From an uncultured Bacilli bacterium (GTDB taxonomy: Bacteria; Bacillota_I; Bacilli_A; RF39; UBA660), in the NCBI GenBank assembly GCA_934132925.1, contig CAKPAL010000002.1, positions 1 to 47,228 of the forward strand: 47,228 nucleotides of DNA, read 5' to 3'. The position numbers and the translations under genes were made by a program. The notes beneath the pieces are model-generated. The model was not told the DNA's origin, made no database searches, and saw only the letters and a program-made list of their open reading frames with translations. Each line of letters begins with the position of its first letter. Position 1 is the first letter of the stretch. Positions 25,532 to 32,878 of the stretch are shown here, piece after piece.

Positions 25532-25645
25532 ACCGGAGAGAAATCTCGTCAGGTCGATAGCTCAATGTCGATTTTATTAAATTAAGTGTATGTTAAGTAC
25601 ACCGCTTGAGTTGGGGAGAGACTATTTTATAGTCTCTTTTCTTTT
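25532..25645 (+). ncRNA. Putative structured small RNA of about 110 nt, class unknown
   Basis: Bounded by a promoter (25497-25525) and an intrinsic terminator (AGAGACTA/TAGTCTCT then T-rich, 25617-25645). Internal pairing: GAGA-GAAA-TCTC with a GNRA-type tetraloop; CTCAA paired with TTGAG, enclosing the hairpin GTGTA/TACAC. No start codon with ribosome binding site. It lacks the marks of SRP RNA (no GGAAGGAAGCAG loop), tRNA or common riboswitches, and the next gene is on the opposite strand, so it is not a leader. It ends 26 nt from the stop of the antitoxin gene. Confidence 0.6.
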
Positions 25646-25648
25646 AAA

Positions 25649-25671
25649 TTATCAACAGATTCTGTTGATAA
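25649..25671. repeat. Perfect 11-bp inverted repeat after the antitoxin gene
   Basis: TTATCAACAGA / TCTGTTGATAA with one central base, starting directly after the TAG stop. On the minus strand it forms a hairpin with only three T behind it, so it is at best a weak terminator. Each arm contains a near-DnaA-box sequence. Confidence 0.5.
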
Positions 25672-26649
25672 CTACTTTAAATCTATATCAAAAGAATAGT
25701 CATAGCTTATTTTTTCACATTTATTAGTATTTTTGAATGCTTCTTCTTTATGAGAATAATCCACAATTTCTTTAACAGTATAATTTTTAAAATATTTTTT
25801 TATTTTATTTAATACATCTAATTCTTCTTTGGTAAATAAATCTTTATTAAATTCTTTCTTTGGTGTTATTTCATAATATTCTTTAGATGTGGTTATTATT
25901 GGTTCGTAGTCTATTATATCTTCTTGATATCCTTTTGATAATATTGTTTCAAAGCGATCCGGAACTGGGCCAAATGGTAATTTACAATATTCTAGTCCTG
26001 TTATTGACTTACAATTTTCTTTATAAAATAAGAAGTCAGCATAAAACATTTCTTTTAATAGTTTGGTTTTTAATATTGTATTATCCGCGAGATAAATAAT
26101 CATATTATATACCTTTTCTTTATTTAATTTAGTATAACCGTTATACTCTGTTGGATTATATTCTTCGCTTAGCAATAATTGCTTTTCGTTATTAGCTAAG
26201 AATATAGATATCTTATCATTAATCTTATTATATTCTTTATCAGTAAATTGTACTTTATTGGCTTCAACTAAGTTTGTTATTATTTCTGGACTAGCTATTA
26301 AACTTTTTATTAGTATTAGATAACTATCATTTGGTATAGATACTCCTTTTTCATAACTTATTAATGTCTTTTTAGCACAACCGATTACTTTAGAAAATAA
26401 TTCTTGGGATAGGTTATATTTTTTTCTTAAGGCTATTATTTCTTCTTTTGTTACTCCATACAATTTATTATATATTTCTATACCTTTTTCAGAAGCAATA
26501 TTATCTAATTTCTCGTCATATACTAAATTATTACATTTTGAGCAAAATCTTCTATCTGAATTAAATTTTATCTCTTTTCCTTTTATTTGGTAGATATGTT
26601 CATGATTCTTAACATAAGTATCAGTACTACCACAATTATCACATCTCAT
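25672..26649 (-). CDS. MqsA-like antitoxin with zinc finger, HTH and Panacea/DUF4065 (SocA-like) domain
   Basis: 325 aa. N-terminal zinc finger MRCDNCG...RFCSKCNN (two CxxC pairs), central Xre-type HTH (about 70-118) IIALRKKYNLSQELFSKVIG and YEKGVSIP, and a C-terminal domain (about 180-310) with YLADNTILKTKLLKEMFYAD, LPFGPVPDRFE and VKEIVDYSHKEEAF, the pattern of DUF4065/Panacea antitoxins. It begins 10 nt after an MqsR-like toxin gene, in the toxin-first order of mqsRA. It should bind toxin through its N- or C-terminal domains and repress its own promoter through the HTH. Confidence 0.82.
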   Translation of the reverse strand: MRCDNCGSTDTYVKNHEHIYQIKGKEIKFNSDRRFCSKCNNLVYDEKLDNIASEKGIEIYNKLYGVTKEEIIALRKKYNLSQELFSKVIGCAKKTLISYEKGVSIPNDSYLILIKSLIASPEIITNLVEANKVQFTDKEYNKINDKISIFLANNEKQLLLSEEYNPTEYNGYTKLNKEKVYNMIIYLADNTILKTKLLKEMFYADFLFYKENCKSITGLEYCKLPFGPVPDRFETILSKGYQEDIIDYEPIITTSKEYYEITPKKEFNKDLFTKEELDVLNKIKKYFKNYTVKEIVDYSHKEEAFKNTNKCEKISYDYSFDIDLK

Positions 26650-26659
26650 AATTTTCCTC

Positions 26660-26986
26660 CTAATTATAATCTATATGAAATGATAGACATACTGTCATTT
26701 CTTTATTATTATATTCTTCTATCTTTAATTTAATATATACTCTATTTCCATTAATATCTTTTTTAAATACCAGTGAATTTTCACTTTTTGAATAAAAAGG
26801 TTTATAATCTTGAACATAGTTATATGAAGATAATGTTAATATTTCTTGCCATGCTAAACTTTCAGTTATCCCAATTTCTAATAACTCTTCAAGATAATCT
26901 CTATCTTTTCTATTAGCAAATCTTTTATTTCCTTTAGTTATTAACTTTTTCATTTTTGTTAGTAGTTTGAGCTGCTCTCCAGTCAT
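26660..26986 (-). CDS. MqsR-like type II toxin (putative mRNA interferase)
   Basis: 108 aa from the ATG at 26986, which has AGGGGG 7 nt upstream; 23 more codons are open but lack a start signal. Small and basic, with NYVQDYKPFYSKSENSLVFK and DINGNRVYIKLKIEEY resembling the C-terminal strands of MqsR/RelE-fold toxins. Partner gene follows after 10 nt. The family call is by these strands and context. Confidence 0.68.
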   Translation of the reverse strand: MTGEQLKLLTKMKKLITKGNKRFANRKDRDYLEELLEIGITESLAWQEILTLSSYNYVQDYKPFYSKSENSLVFKKDINGNRVYIKLKIEEYNNKEMTVCLSFHIDYN

Positions 26987-27047
26987 ATAATTCCCCCTCA
27001 CGCTTATCTTTCTATTACATAATATATCTTTTCCTTTCTGTATTAAT

Positions 27048-27075
27048 GGTAACATATGTAACCTATTTTTGTCAA
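27048..27075 (-). promoter_or_regulatory. Promoter -35 and palindromic operator of the toxin-antitoxin operon
   Basis: A TTGACA (27075-27070) is followed by the palindrome GGTnACATATGTnACC (27048-27063), covering the place where the -10 should be. This position fits autorepression by the HTH antitoxin. The -10 itself is poor (TTACCA at 17 nt). Confidence 0.5.
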
Positions 27076-27130
27076 TATATAAATTATAATTTTATATATT
27101 TTTTTATCAATACTTGTGACATAATAAAAA

Positions 27131-27219
27131 CTATAGACATAAATCTATAGCTTATATAAATAATTTTTTTCAGAGACGTTTGGCTCTGAAATATTTTGAA
27201 ACACCTTAGGCTTTCAAAA
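27131..27219 (+). repeat. R2 structured hairpin element, copy E
   Basis: CTATAG/CTATAG closing ACATAAAT; TTTCAGAG / CTCTGAAA with A-G mismatch and inner loop CGTTTG; TTTTGAAA / CTTTCAAAA around ACCTTAGG. The segment before it and the first two hairpins are nearly identical to copy F. A tail CAATGTAATGTGAGAGGAA (to about 27244) resembles the tail of copy H. Confidence 0.78.
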
Positions 27220-27252
27220 ACTCGAACAATGTAATGTGAGAGGAATATACTA

Positions 27253-27675
27253 TTATCTACTTTTACCTTTAGGTGATAATAGTTCTTCTCTTAAATATCT
27301 ATAATATTCAATGCAATTGACATATCTATTTTCTTGGTTATTAAATATCCAAATGGCAGTTAAATCTTCTAGTGGAATGGCTCCCATTTGACCATCTTGT
27401 ACTTTTGGATATGGTGCTTCTAGTACTGGCATTTTATTATAGTAAAATAATTTATCACCACCTCTAGTCCAAAATAATTCATTATTATGACCACCTTTTA
27501 CTTTTGCTTTACTTCTTACATATCCAGTAGTTATAATATCTTTTACTTGATCCATACCAGTTACTCTATATACAAAATTATCATTTGTTTTCATAGCAAT
27601 AGGATTATCTTTACCAAATGCTAGTTCTCGCTTAAAAACTCTATTTCTAGTACTTTCTATTCTATCGTCTTCCAT
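27253..27675 (-). CDS. Conserved-looking protein of unknown function (140 aa)
   Basis: 140 aa, soluble. FVYRVTGMDQVKDIITTGYV and NNELFWTRGGDKLFYYN, then VLEAPYPKVQDGQMGAIPL, have the feel of a small alpha/beta enzyme (a VYR...G...GYVRS start is seen in ADP-ribosyltransferase-like folds), but I cannot assign a family. Last gene of the calcium-ATPase operon; its start is 2 nt from the stop of the preceding single-helix protein. Confidence 0.6.
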   Translation of the reverse strand: MEDDRIESTRNRVFKRELAFGKDNPIAMKTNDNFVYRVTGMDQVKDIITTGYVRSKAKVKGGHNNELFWTRGGDKLFYYNKMPVLEAPYPKVQDGQMGAIPLEDLTAIWIFNNQENRYVNCIEYYRYLREELLSPKGKSR

Positions 27676-27677
27676 AT

Positions 27678-28052
27678 TTACTCCTTTTCTATGGTAGTTC
27701 TACCACTTATTCTATTATCACTATCTTTAATCCAAAGATAATATTTTTTATATGTAAAGTAAGAACTTTCTGCTTTATTATTTTCTATTTTATTCCAGCA
27801 TAATGAATCTACACTGGGAACACTCTTGGTTGTTTTTAGGCAGTATTCAGTAGGGTTTCCTGTTGTTGTTATTATTAATTTACCATTTTCTTTAGTGACA
27901 TCTTCTATTTTAGCAGTCATATTTTCATTAGGTTTAGCGTAATACTGATTATTATCACTATCTGGTAAGATATTTTTAGCAACAATGAAACTAAATACTG
28001 ATAAGACGAGAATACCTCCAAGTGCTATGAATGTGCTATTATTATTTTTCAT
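27678..28052 (-). CDS. Single-pass membrane protein of unknown function
   Basis: 124 aa. N-terminal helix FIALGGILVLSVFSFIVA (about 8-25), then an extracytoplasmic domain with two cysteines (EYCLKTT and DSLCWNK), possibly a disulphide. Overlaps the calcium ATPase gene by 11 nt. No known domain recognised. Confidence 0.62.
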   Translation of the reverse strand: MKNNNSTFIALGGILVLSVFSFIVAKNILPDSDNNQYYAKPNENMTAKIEDVTKENGKLIITTTGNPTEYCLKTTKSVPSVDSLCWNKIENNKAESSYFTYKKYYLWIKDSDNRISGRTTIEKE

Positions 28053-30657
28053 TTTTAACCTCCCTGTAATCTTTAAATAATTTTGTATATATTGGTTTTA
28101 CTAGTTCTCCTAATACAAACATTATAAGACATATTCCAATAGTTATCAAGATATAACTTATTTTTATATTTGGTACTATGAAGTATTTACTTATTGGAGT
28201 TACTAATACTATGATTTGAACTAATAGTATTAATGATACTCCTAGTGTTAATTTTTTATTTGAAAAGATATCTTTATTTAGTACTGATTTTTTTATGTTA
28301 CGACAAGAGAATGAGAATAATAATTCATGAGTTACTAAGTAGATAAATAATAATGAACCTGCGGTATTTACATCTACTGTTTTAGCAAAGTAAATGAATA
28401 TTATCAACATTACTACTGATTTTATGATAGCTCCAATTACTATTTTGGCTGTTAATAATGGGGTAAAGAAACTTTCGTTGTATTTATTAGCAAGAGTATT
28501 TTCCATTTGGTCATCTTGTTTCTTTTCAAAGGCTAACATAATAGCAGGTATACTATCTGTTACTAGGTTTATCCATAGTAATTGCAAAGTTGTAAACATT
28601 TCCATATTTAGTACCATGGATATGAATACTAGAAGTACTTCAACTATATTGCCTGCTAGTAAGTATAGAATTATTTTCTTGATATTAGCAGTTATTCTTC
28701 TTCCTTCTTCAACGCCATCGACAATGGTTGAAAAACTATCATCTACAAGGATACAATCTGCAACTTTTTTTACTACTTCAGTTCCGGTTATACCCATACC
28801 TATTCCGATATCAGCTTTTTGAATAGCAGGAGCATCATTTACACCATCACCAGTCATGGCTACGACATAACCATTGCTTTGAAGAGCATCCACTATTCTT
28901 AATTTGGTACTTGGTGATATTCTAGCATAAACATTATATTTTTTTACGGCTTCTTTTAATTCATCATCAGTCATTTTGTCTACTATTTTACCAGTAGTGG
29001 CTCCCTCATCAGTATCGATAATGCCAACACTTTTAGCGATAGCACGAGCAGTATTTATACTATCTCCGGTTATCATAACTATTTTTATTCCAGAATTTTT
29101 ACATGTATTAATAGCAGTTGGTACGGAACTTCTTGGTGGATCCATCATACCTATTAATCCGATAAATATCATATCTTTTTCTGGATTAGTTGTATTTTCA
29201 TTTTTATAGGCTAAGGCTAGGATACGAAGAGACTTTTCTGATTCTTCCTCTTCTATTTTGAATATTTTTTCTTTATATTCTGTAGTTATATTATATAGTT
29301 TGTTATCTTCTAGATAATAAGTACAATTATGTAAGACAGAGTCTAGACTTCCTTTAGTAAAAGAATATTCTTTATTATCTATTATATTTATAGTACTCAT
29401 CATTTTTCTATCGAAATCAAATGGATACTCTTTTACTCTAGGGATATTTGTTAGAGTATTTTTTTCTTCTAGATATTTATAGATTGCTACTTCGGTTTCA
29501 TCTCCTAAATATTTATCGTTATTCTTAGTTACATTTTGACAACTTGATAAACAATAGTTATATAGATTTATGTTAGCAATGCTGTCTTTTTCGGTATATA
29601 ATTTATTGTTTACATAGATACTTTTTACTTGCATTTTATTTTCGGTAATGGTTCCTGTTTTATCAGAACAGATTATGTCAGTAGAACCTAATGTTTCAAC
29701 AGAAGCCATTTTTCTTATAATTACATTTCTTTTAGCCATCTCAGACATTCCTAGGGATAATATTATGGTTATTACTGAGGACATACCTTCAGGAATAGCG
29801 GCGACCGCTAGGGAGATTGATAGCATTAGGATATCAAAGAAATCATTCTTTTTAAGGAGACCTACAGCCATCATAACTATTATTATACCGATTATGATAT
29901 AGGTTAATACTTTACTTATTTGGTTTACTTTCTTTTGAAGGGGAGTTAGTTCATTCTTATTATTCATAAGACTAGCTCCTATTTTACCTAATTCGGTATT
30001 CATAGCGGTATTACACACTACGACAAAGGAATGACCATTTGTTACATTACATCCAGCATAGACCATATTTTTTCTTTCATATAATTCTTTTTCTTCAGTT
30101 ATATCTATATTGTCTTTCTTAATACTTTTTGATTCTCCAGTTAGGGTTGATTCATTTACTTCAAGAACTTCTGATGATATTATTCTAGCATCAGCGGATA
30201 CATAGTCACCGGCTTCTAGTTCTATTATATCTCCTGGTACGATCTTTCTTACATCAATTGTTTCTTTCTTACCATCTCTTATAACATTATTGTTAGTTAT
30301 AAACATTTTATTTAGTTCTTCGATAGCTTTATCGGCTTTCTTCTCTTCAATAAAACTTAGGGTAGCATTTATTATGACAATTATTAGAATTATTACTGAG
30401 TCAGCATATGATTCTTTTTGAATATAAGATATTACCGCAGAAAATACTGAAGCAAAGATAAGTAATATTATCATGAGGTCATTAAACTGACTTAAAAAGA
30501 TTATGATATTTGGTTTCTTTTTGCGTTCTGCTAATTTGTTTTCACCATATTTTTCTAATCTCTTACTTGCTTCTTCTTCAGTTAAGCCATTTATACTTGT
30601 ATTTAATTCTTTATATAATTCTTCTACTTTTTTATTATAATAATTATTTTCTTTCAT
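28042..30657 (-). CDS. Calcium-transporting P-type ATPase (P2A/LMCA1-like)
   Basis: 871 aa. N-terminal cation ATPase region (GLTEEEASKRLEKYGENKL), actuator TGES in STLTGESKSI, M4 PEGMSSVITIIL ion-site motif, phosphorylation site CSDKTGTITENKM, nucleotide-binding FTKGSLDSVL, TGDSINTA, and hinge MTGDGVNDAPAIQKADIGI. Full-length Ca2+/cation exporter. It has AAAGGAG before the start and follows a 58-aa zinc-ribbon gene; the next gene overlaps by 11 nt. Ca2+ rather than Mn2+ or Na+ is the likely but unproved substrate. Confidence 0.92.
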   Translation of the reverse strand: MKENNYYNKKVEELYKELNTSINGLTEEEASKRLEKYGENKLAERKKKPNIIIFLSQFNDLMIILLIFASVFSAVISYIQKESYADSVIILIIVIINATLSFIEEKKADKAIEELNKMFITNNNVIRDGKKETIDVRKIVPGDIIELEAGDYVSADARIISSEVLEVNESTLTGESKSIKKDNIDITEEKELYERKNMVYAGCNVTNGHSFVVVCNTAMNTELGKIGASLMNNKNELTPLQKKVNQISKVLTYIIIGIIIVMMAVGLLKKNDFFDILMLSISLAVAAIPEGMSSVITIILSLGMSEMAKRNVIIRKMASVETLGSTDIICSDKTGTITENKMQVKSIYVNNKLYTEKDSIANINLYNYCLSSCQNVTKNNDKYLGDETEVAIYKYLEEKNTLTNIPRVKEYPFDFDRKMMSTINIIDNKEYSFTKGSLDSVLHNCTYYLEDNKLYNITTEYKEKIFKIEEEESEKSLRILALAYKNENTTNPEKDMIFIGLIGMMDPPRSSVPTAINTCKNSGIKIVMITGDSINTARAIAKSVGIIDTDEGATTGKIVDKMTDDELKEAVKKYNVYARISPSTKLRIVDALQSNGYVVAMTGDGVNDAPAIQKADIGIGMGITGTEVVKKVADCILVDDSFSTIVDGVEEGRRITANIKKIILYLLAGNIVEVLLVFISMVLNMEMFTTLQLLWINLVTDSIPAIMLAFEKKQDDQMENTLANKYNESFFTPLLTAKIVIGAIIKSVVMLIIFIYFAKTVDVNTAGSLLFIYLVTHELLFSFSCRNIKKSVLNKDIFSNKKLTLGVSLILLVQIIVLVTPISKYFIVPNIKISYILITIGICLIMFVLGELVKPIYTKLFKDYREVKNEK

Positions 30658-30669
30658 CTTTTTACTCCT

Positions 30670-30846
30670 TTATATTAGATATGATAGAATAAACATTACT
30701 ATCATGATTATTAATATTATTATTAAGAGTACTTTGGTTATGTTTATCAGGATGTTTTGATATGGCTTTAGTACTCTTAGGCCACAGTTACGACAATATT
30801 TGTCACTATCTCTTACGACTTTTTTACAATTTAGACATTCTTTCAT
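30670..30846 (-). CDS. 58-aa zinc-ribbon membrane protein
   Basis: Short gene: ATG at 30846 overlaps the TAA of the upstream peptidase gene (TAATG). MKECLNCKKVVRDSDKYCRN followed by CG gives two CxxC pairs (Cys 4, 7, 18, 21), then one long hydrophobic helix (VLLIIILIIMIVMFILSYL, 39-57) at the C-terminus. It matches the zinc-ribbon-plus-helix start of the neighbouring peptidase, as a minimal version of it. Followed after 12 nt by the calcium ATPase. Confidence 0.72.
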   Translation of the reverse strand: MKECLNCKKVVRDSDKYCRNCGLRVLKPYQNILINITKVLLIIILIIMIVMFILSYLI

Positions 30847-31964
30847 TATTGTAACCTCTCTTTTAGGATATTTATTATTTCTAATGAACTAGCACTAGAG
30901 GAATCTCTATGTAAGTAATAGTCATGAATGGCTTCGGCGATTACTTCATCATAATTTACACTTTCTTTTACTTTTTGACTAGCATAGCCTGATATGTTTT
31001 TGGTAAAGTCCTCGAGTGAGATATTGATATTATACTTCTTGTTATAATTAGTTATTGCTTCTTCGACTAGTTCTTTAGAGTACACTCCTTCTTTTAAGAT
31101 ATTTAGGATATTTTGATAATTATTTATATTATCTTTTGTTACTAGTGTTATGTTATCAATATTATTTTGTTTTAATAATGTTACGAAGGCTATGTAATGA
31201 CCTAGTTCGTGAGCTATTAGTGATTCATAACTAGCATCATTGGGATACCAGTTTTCTTTTAATCCTTTGTTTAGAATATCTTTATTTAAGAAATAATAAC
31301 TATTTAGTAGGATTTCTGTTTTGTTTACTTTGTTATATTCATTTATATTTAGGTTATTATTTACAAAGTTATTCGTGGGATTGAAATAGGCTATATAGTC
31401 TTCATTTCTTGGAGCATTGGTTACTGTTATGTTGGTTAGATAACCTTTTATATTAGGAAACAACTGATATGTTGCACTTATTACTTCTTTTATTTTACTT
31501 GATATATCTTCATCAATATCACATAAACTTACACTGGGAATATCATAGTTTTCACTTATTTCTTTTTCGATTAGAGACACATTTATATTTCTTTTACATT
31601 TCCAAGATTGTTTTGTGATATCTTGTTTTATTAGATTTATGGCTTCTTCTTTGGTACTTAAGGTTACATTTGTATATTTATTATTAGTATTCATAATGGA
31701 TACTTTATAACCATATTTTAAACTTGATATTTCTTTTTGTAATTCTATATATGGTCTAAACATGTCCTTACCACTTATTAGAGTCATGATAATAAAACTT
31801 ATTATGATAATGGAAGTTATGGTAAATAGCGAACCAATATTATTTTCTTTATATCTTAGTTTGTTATCCTTTAGAGATAAATAGCCATGTGGTGTTAGTT
31901 CTCCGCAGGAAGGACAAAAGTTATCATCTACTTCTAGTTCTTCATTACACTTTATACATTTCAT
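30846..31964 (-). CDS. Membrane-anchored zinc-ribbon protein with HExxH peptidase-like domain
   Basis: 372 aa. N-terminal zinc ribbon MKCIKCNEELEVDDNFCPSC, one membrane helix LFTITSIIIISFIIMTLI (about 45-63), then an extracytoplasmic region. YESLIAHELGHYIAFVTLL near 250 carries HELGH; NYDEVIAEAIHDYYL near 340 supplies a candidate third ligand. Likely a zinc peptidase facing outward. First gene of the calcium-ATPase operon. Confidence 0.75.
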   Translation of the reverse strand: MKCIKCNEELEVDDNFCPSCGELTPHGYLSLKDNKLRYKENNIGSLFTITSIIIISFIIMTLISGKDMFRPYIELQKEISSLKYGYKVSIMNTNNKYTNVTLSTKEEAINLIKQDITKQSWKCKRNINVSLIEKEISENYDIPSVSLCDIDEDISSKIKEVISATYQLFPNIKGYLTNITVTNAPRNEDYIAYFNPTNNFVNNNLNINEYNKVNKTEILLNSYYFLNKDILNKGLKENWYPNDASYESLIAHELGHYIAFVTLLKQNNIDNITLVTKDNINNYQNILNILKEGVYSKELVEEAITNYNKKYNINISLEDFTKNISGYASQKVKESVNYDEVIAEAIHDYYLHRDSSSASSLEIINILKERLQ

Positions 31965-32070
31965 AACTCCTCCTTTGCTACTTTATTTAATTATACCATA
32001 TTTTGTCGTATTTGTTTGTAAAAATTTAATAATTTTATTTTTAATGGGAAAATTGTATTAGGTGTTAGAT

Positions 32071-32517
32071 ATGAATTTTCAAAAACTAATAGAATTAAGA
32101 GAAGACTTTAATCTTAAACAAAAGGATATTGCTAAGCTATTAAACATTACTCAGCAGACTTATTCACTATGGGAAAATGGTACAAAGATTATTCCTTTAA
32201 AGCATTTGAATTCTTTGTGTAATTATTATAATGTTAGTATGGATTATGTACTTGGACTTTCTAATGTTAAACATTATGATGTTATTAATAGTGTTATTGA
32301 TAAGAATTTAATTGGTAAGCGATTAAAGAGTTTTAGAAATGAATATAATATTACCCAGGAAGAACTTGCTAATATTCTTAATACTACTCATTCTACTATT
32401 AGCGCTTATGAAAATGGAAAGACTACTATTCTTACCGCATTTGCTTATGAGATATGTAAGAAATATCATATTTCGATGGATTATTTATGTGGAAGAATTA
32501 ATAATAAAAAACTATAG
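32071..32517 (+). CDS. Regulator with two tandem Xre-type HTH domains
   Basis: 148 aa from the ATG at 32071 (AGGTG 6 nt upstream); a GTG at 32062 is also in frame. HTH 1: LRELREDF-type LKQKDIAKLLNITQQTYSLW; HTH 2: ITQEELANILNTTHSTISAY; both are followed by the dimer-like 'YNVSMDYVLG' and 'YHISMDYLCG' ends, so the two halves are an internal duplication of about 70 aa. Divergent from the peptidase gene, whose operon it may control. Its stop codon lies inside the first hairpin of R2 copy F. Confidence 0.85.
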   Translation: MNFQKLIELREDFNLKQKDIAKLLNITQQTYSLWENGTKIIPLKHLNSLCNYYNVSMDYVLGLSNVKHYDVINSVIDKNLIGKRLKSFRNEYNITQEELANILNTTHSTISAYENGKTTILTAFAYEICKKYHISMDYLCGRINNKKL

Positions 32518-32627
32518 ACATAAATCTATAGCTTATATAAATACTTTTATTTCAGAGACATTTGGCTCTGAAATTTTTTTGAAAGACCTTAGGCTTTCAA
32601 AAGCCATGAGTGACCTTAGGCACGATG
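32512..32627 (+). repeat. R2 structured hairpin element, copy F
   Basis: CTATAG/CTATAG; TTTCAGAG / CTCTGAAA with A-G mismatch; TTGAAAG / CTTTCAA around ACCTTAGG; and a fourth hairpin CATGAGTG / CACGATG around ACCTTAGG again. The stop codon of the HTH gene is the TAG of the first hairpin, so the element is certainly transcribed. Confidence 0.78.
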
Positions 32628-32631
32628 GATA

Positions 32632-32769
32632 CTACTTCTTTTTTAAGGTCTTTTCTTTTGGTTTATTTTGATTTTGTTCATTATTTTGTTGTTCATTTCG
32701 AGGTACCTGTTCCGGTAGCTGGCCTGTTACAAATAGATACTCTAAATAATCTTCAAAATTAAAGTTCAT
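32632..32769 (-). CDS. 45-aa protein of unknown function
   Basis: ATG at 32769 is preceded by AAGGAGATAAAG, a strong ribosome binding site, and a good promoter (TTGCAA, 17 nt, TAATAT) lies upstream. Sequence begins MNFNFEDYLEYLFVTGQLPE and continues with a Gln/Asn-rich then lysine-rich tail (KPKEKTLKKK). The first 20 residues form a likely amphipathic helix. Transcribed divergently from the HerA-like gene. Confidence 0.68.
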   Translation of the reverse strand: MNFNFEDYLEYLFVTGQLPEQVPRNEQQNNEQNQNKPKEKTLKKK

Positions 32770-32792
32770 CTTTATCTCCTTTTCTTTATATT

Positions 32793-32844
32793 ATATTAAC
32801 ATAAGTGTGAATTTTTTGCAATTTTATTATATACTTTTTTATAT
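32793..32844. promoter_or_regulatory. Divergent promoters sharing one palindromic -35 box
   Basis: TTGCAA at 32816-32821 is its own reverse complement. Minus strand: 17 nt to TAATAT (32798-32793). Plus strand: 17 nt to TTATAT (32839-32844). Both give the spacing of a sigma-A promoter, so the 45-aa gene and the HerA-like gene would compete for polymerase. Confidence 0.55.
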
Positions 32845-32878
32845 TTATATGATAAAATTATAATAGGTGAAAAAGAAT

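Noticed and set aside
25532..25645. SRP RNA, 6S RNA or a riboswitch at the orphan RNA locus
   Set aside because: The GGAAGGAAGCAG SRP loop is absent, it is too short for 6S RNA, and no gene follows on its strand. The class remains unknown.
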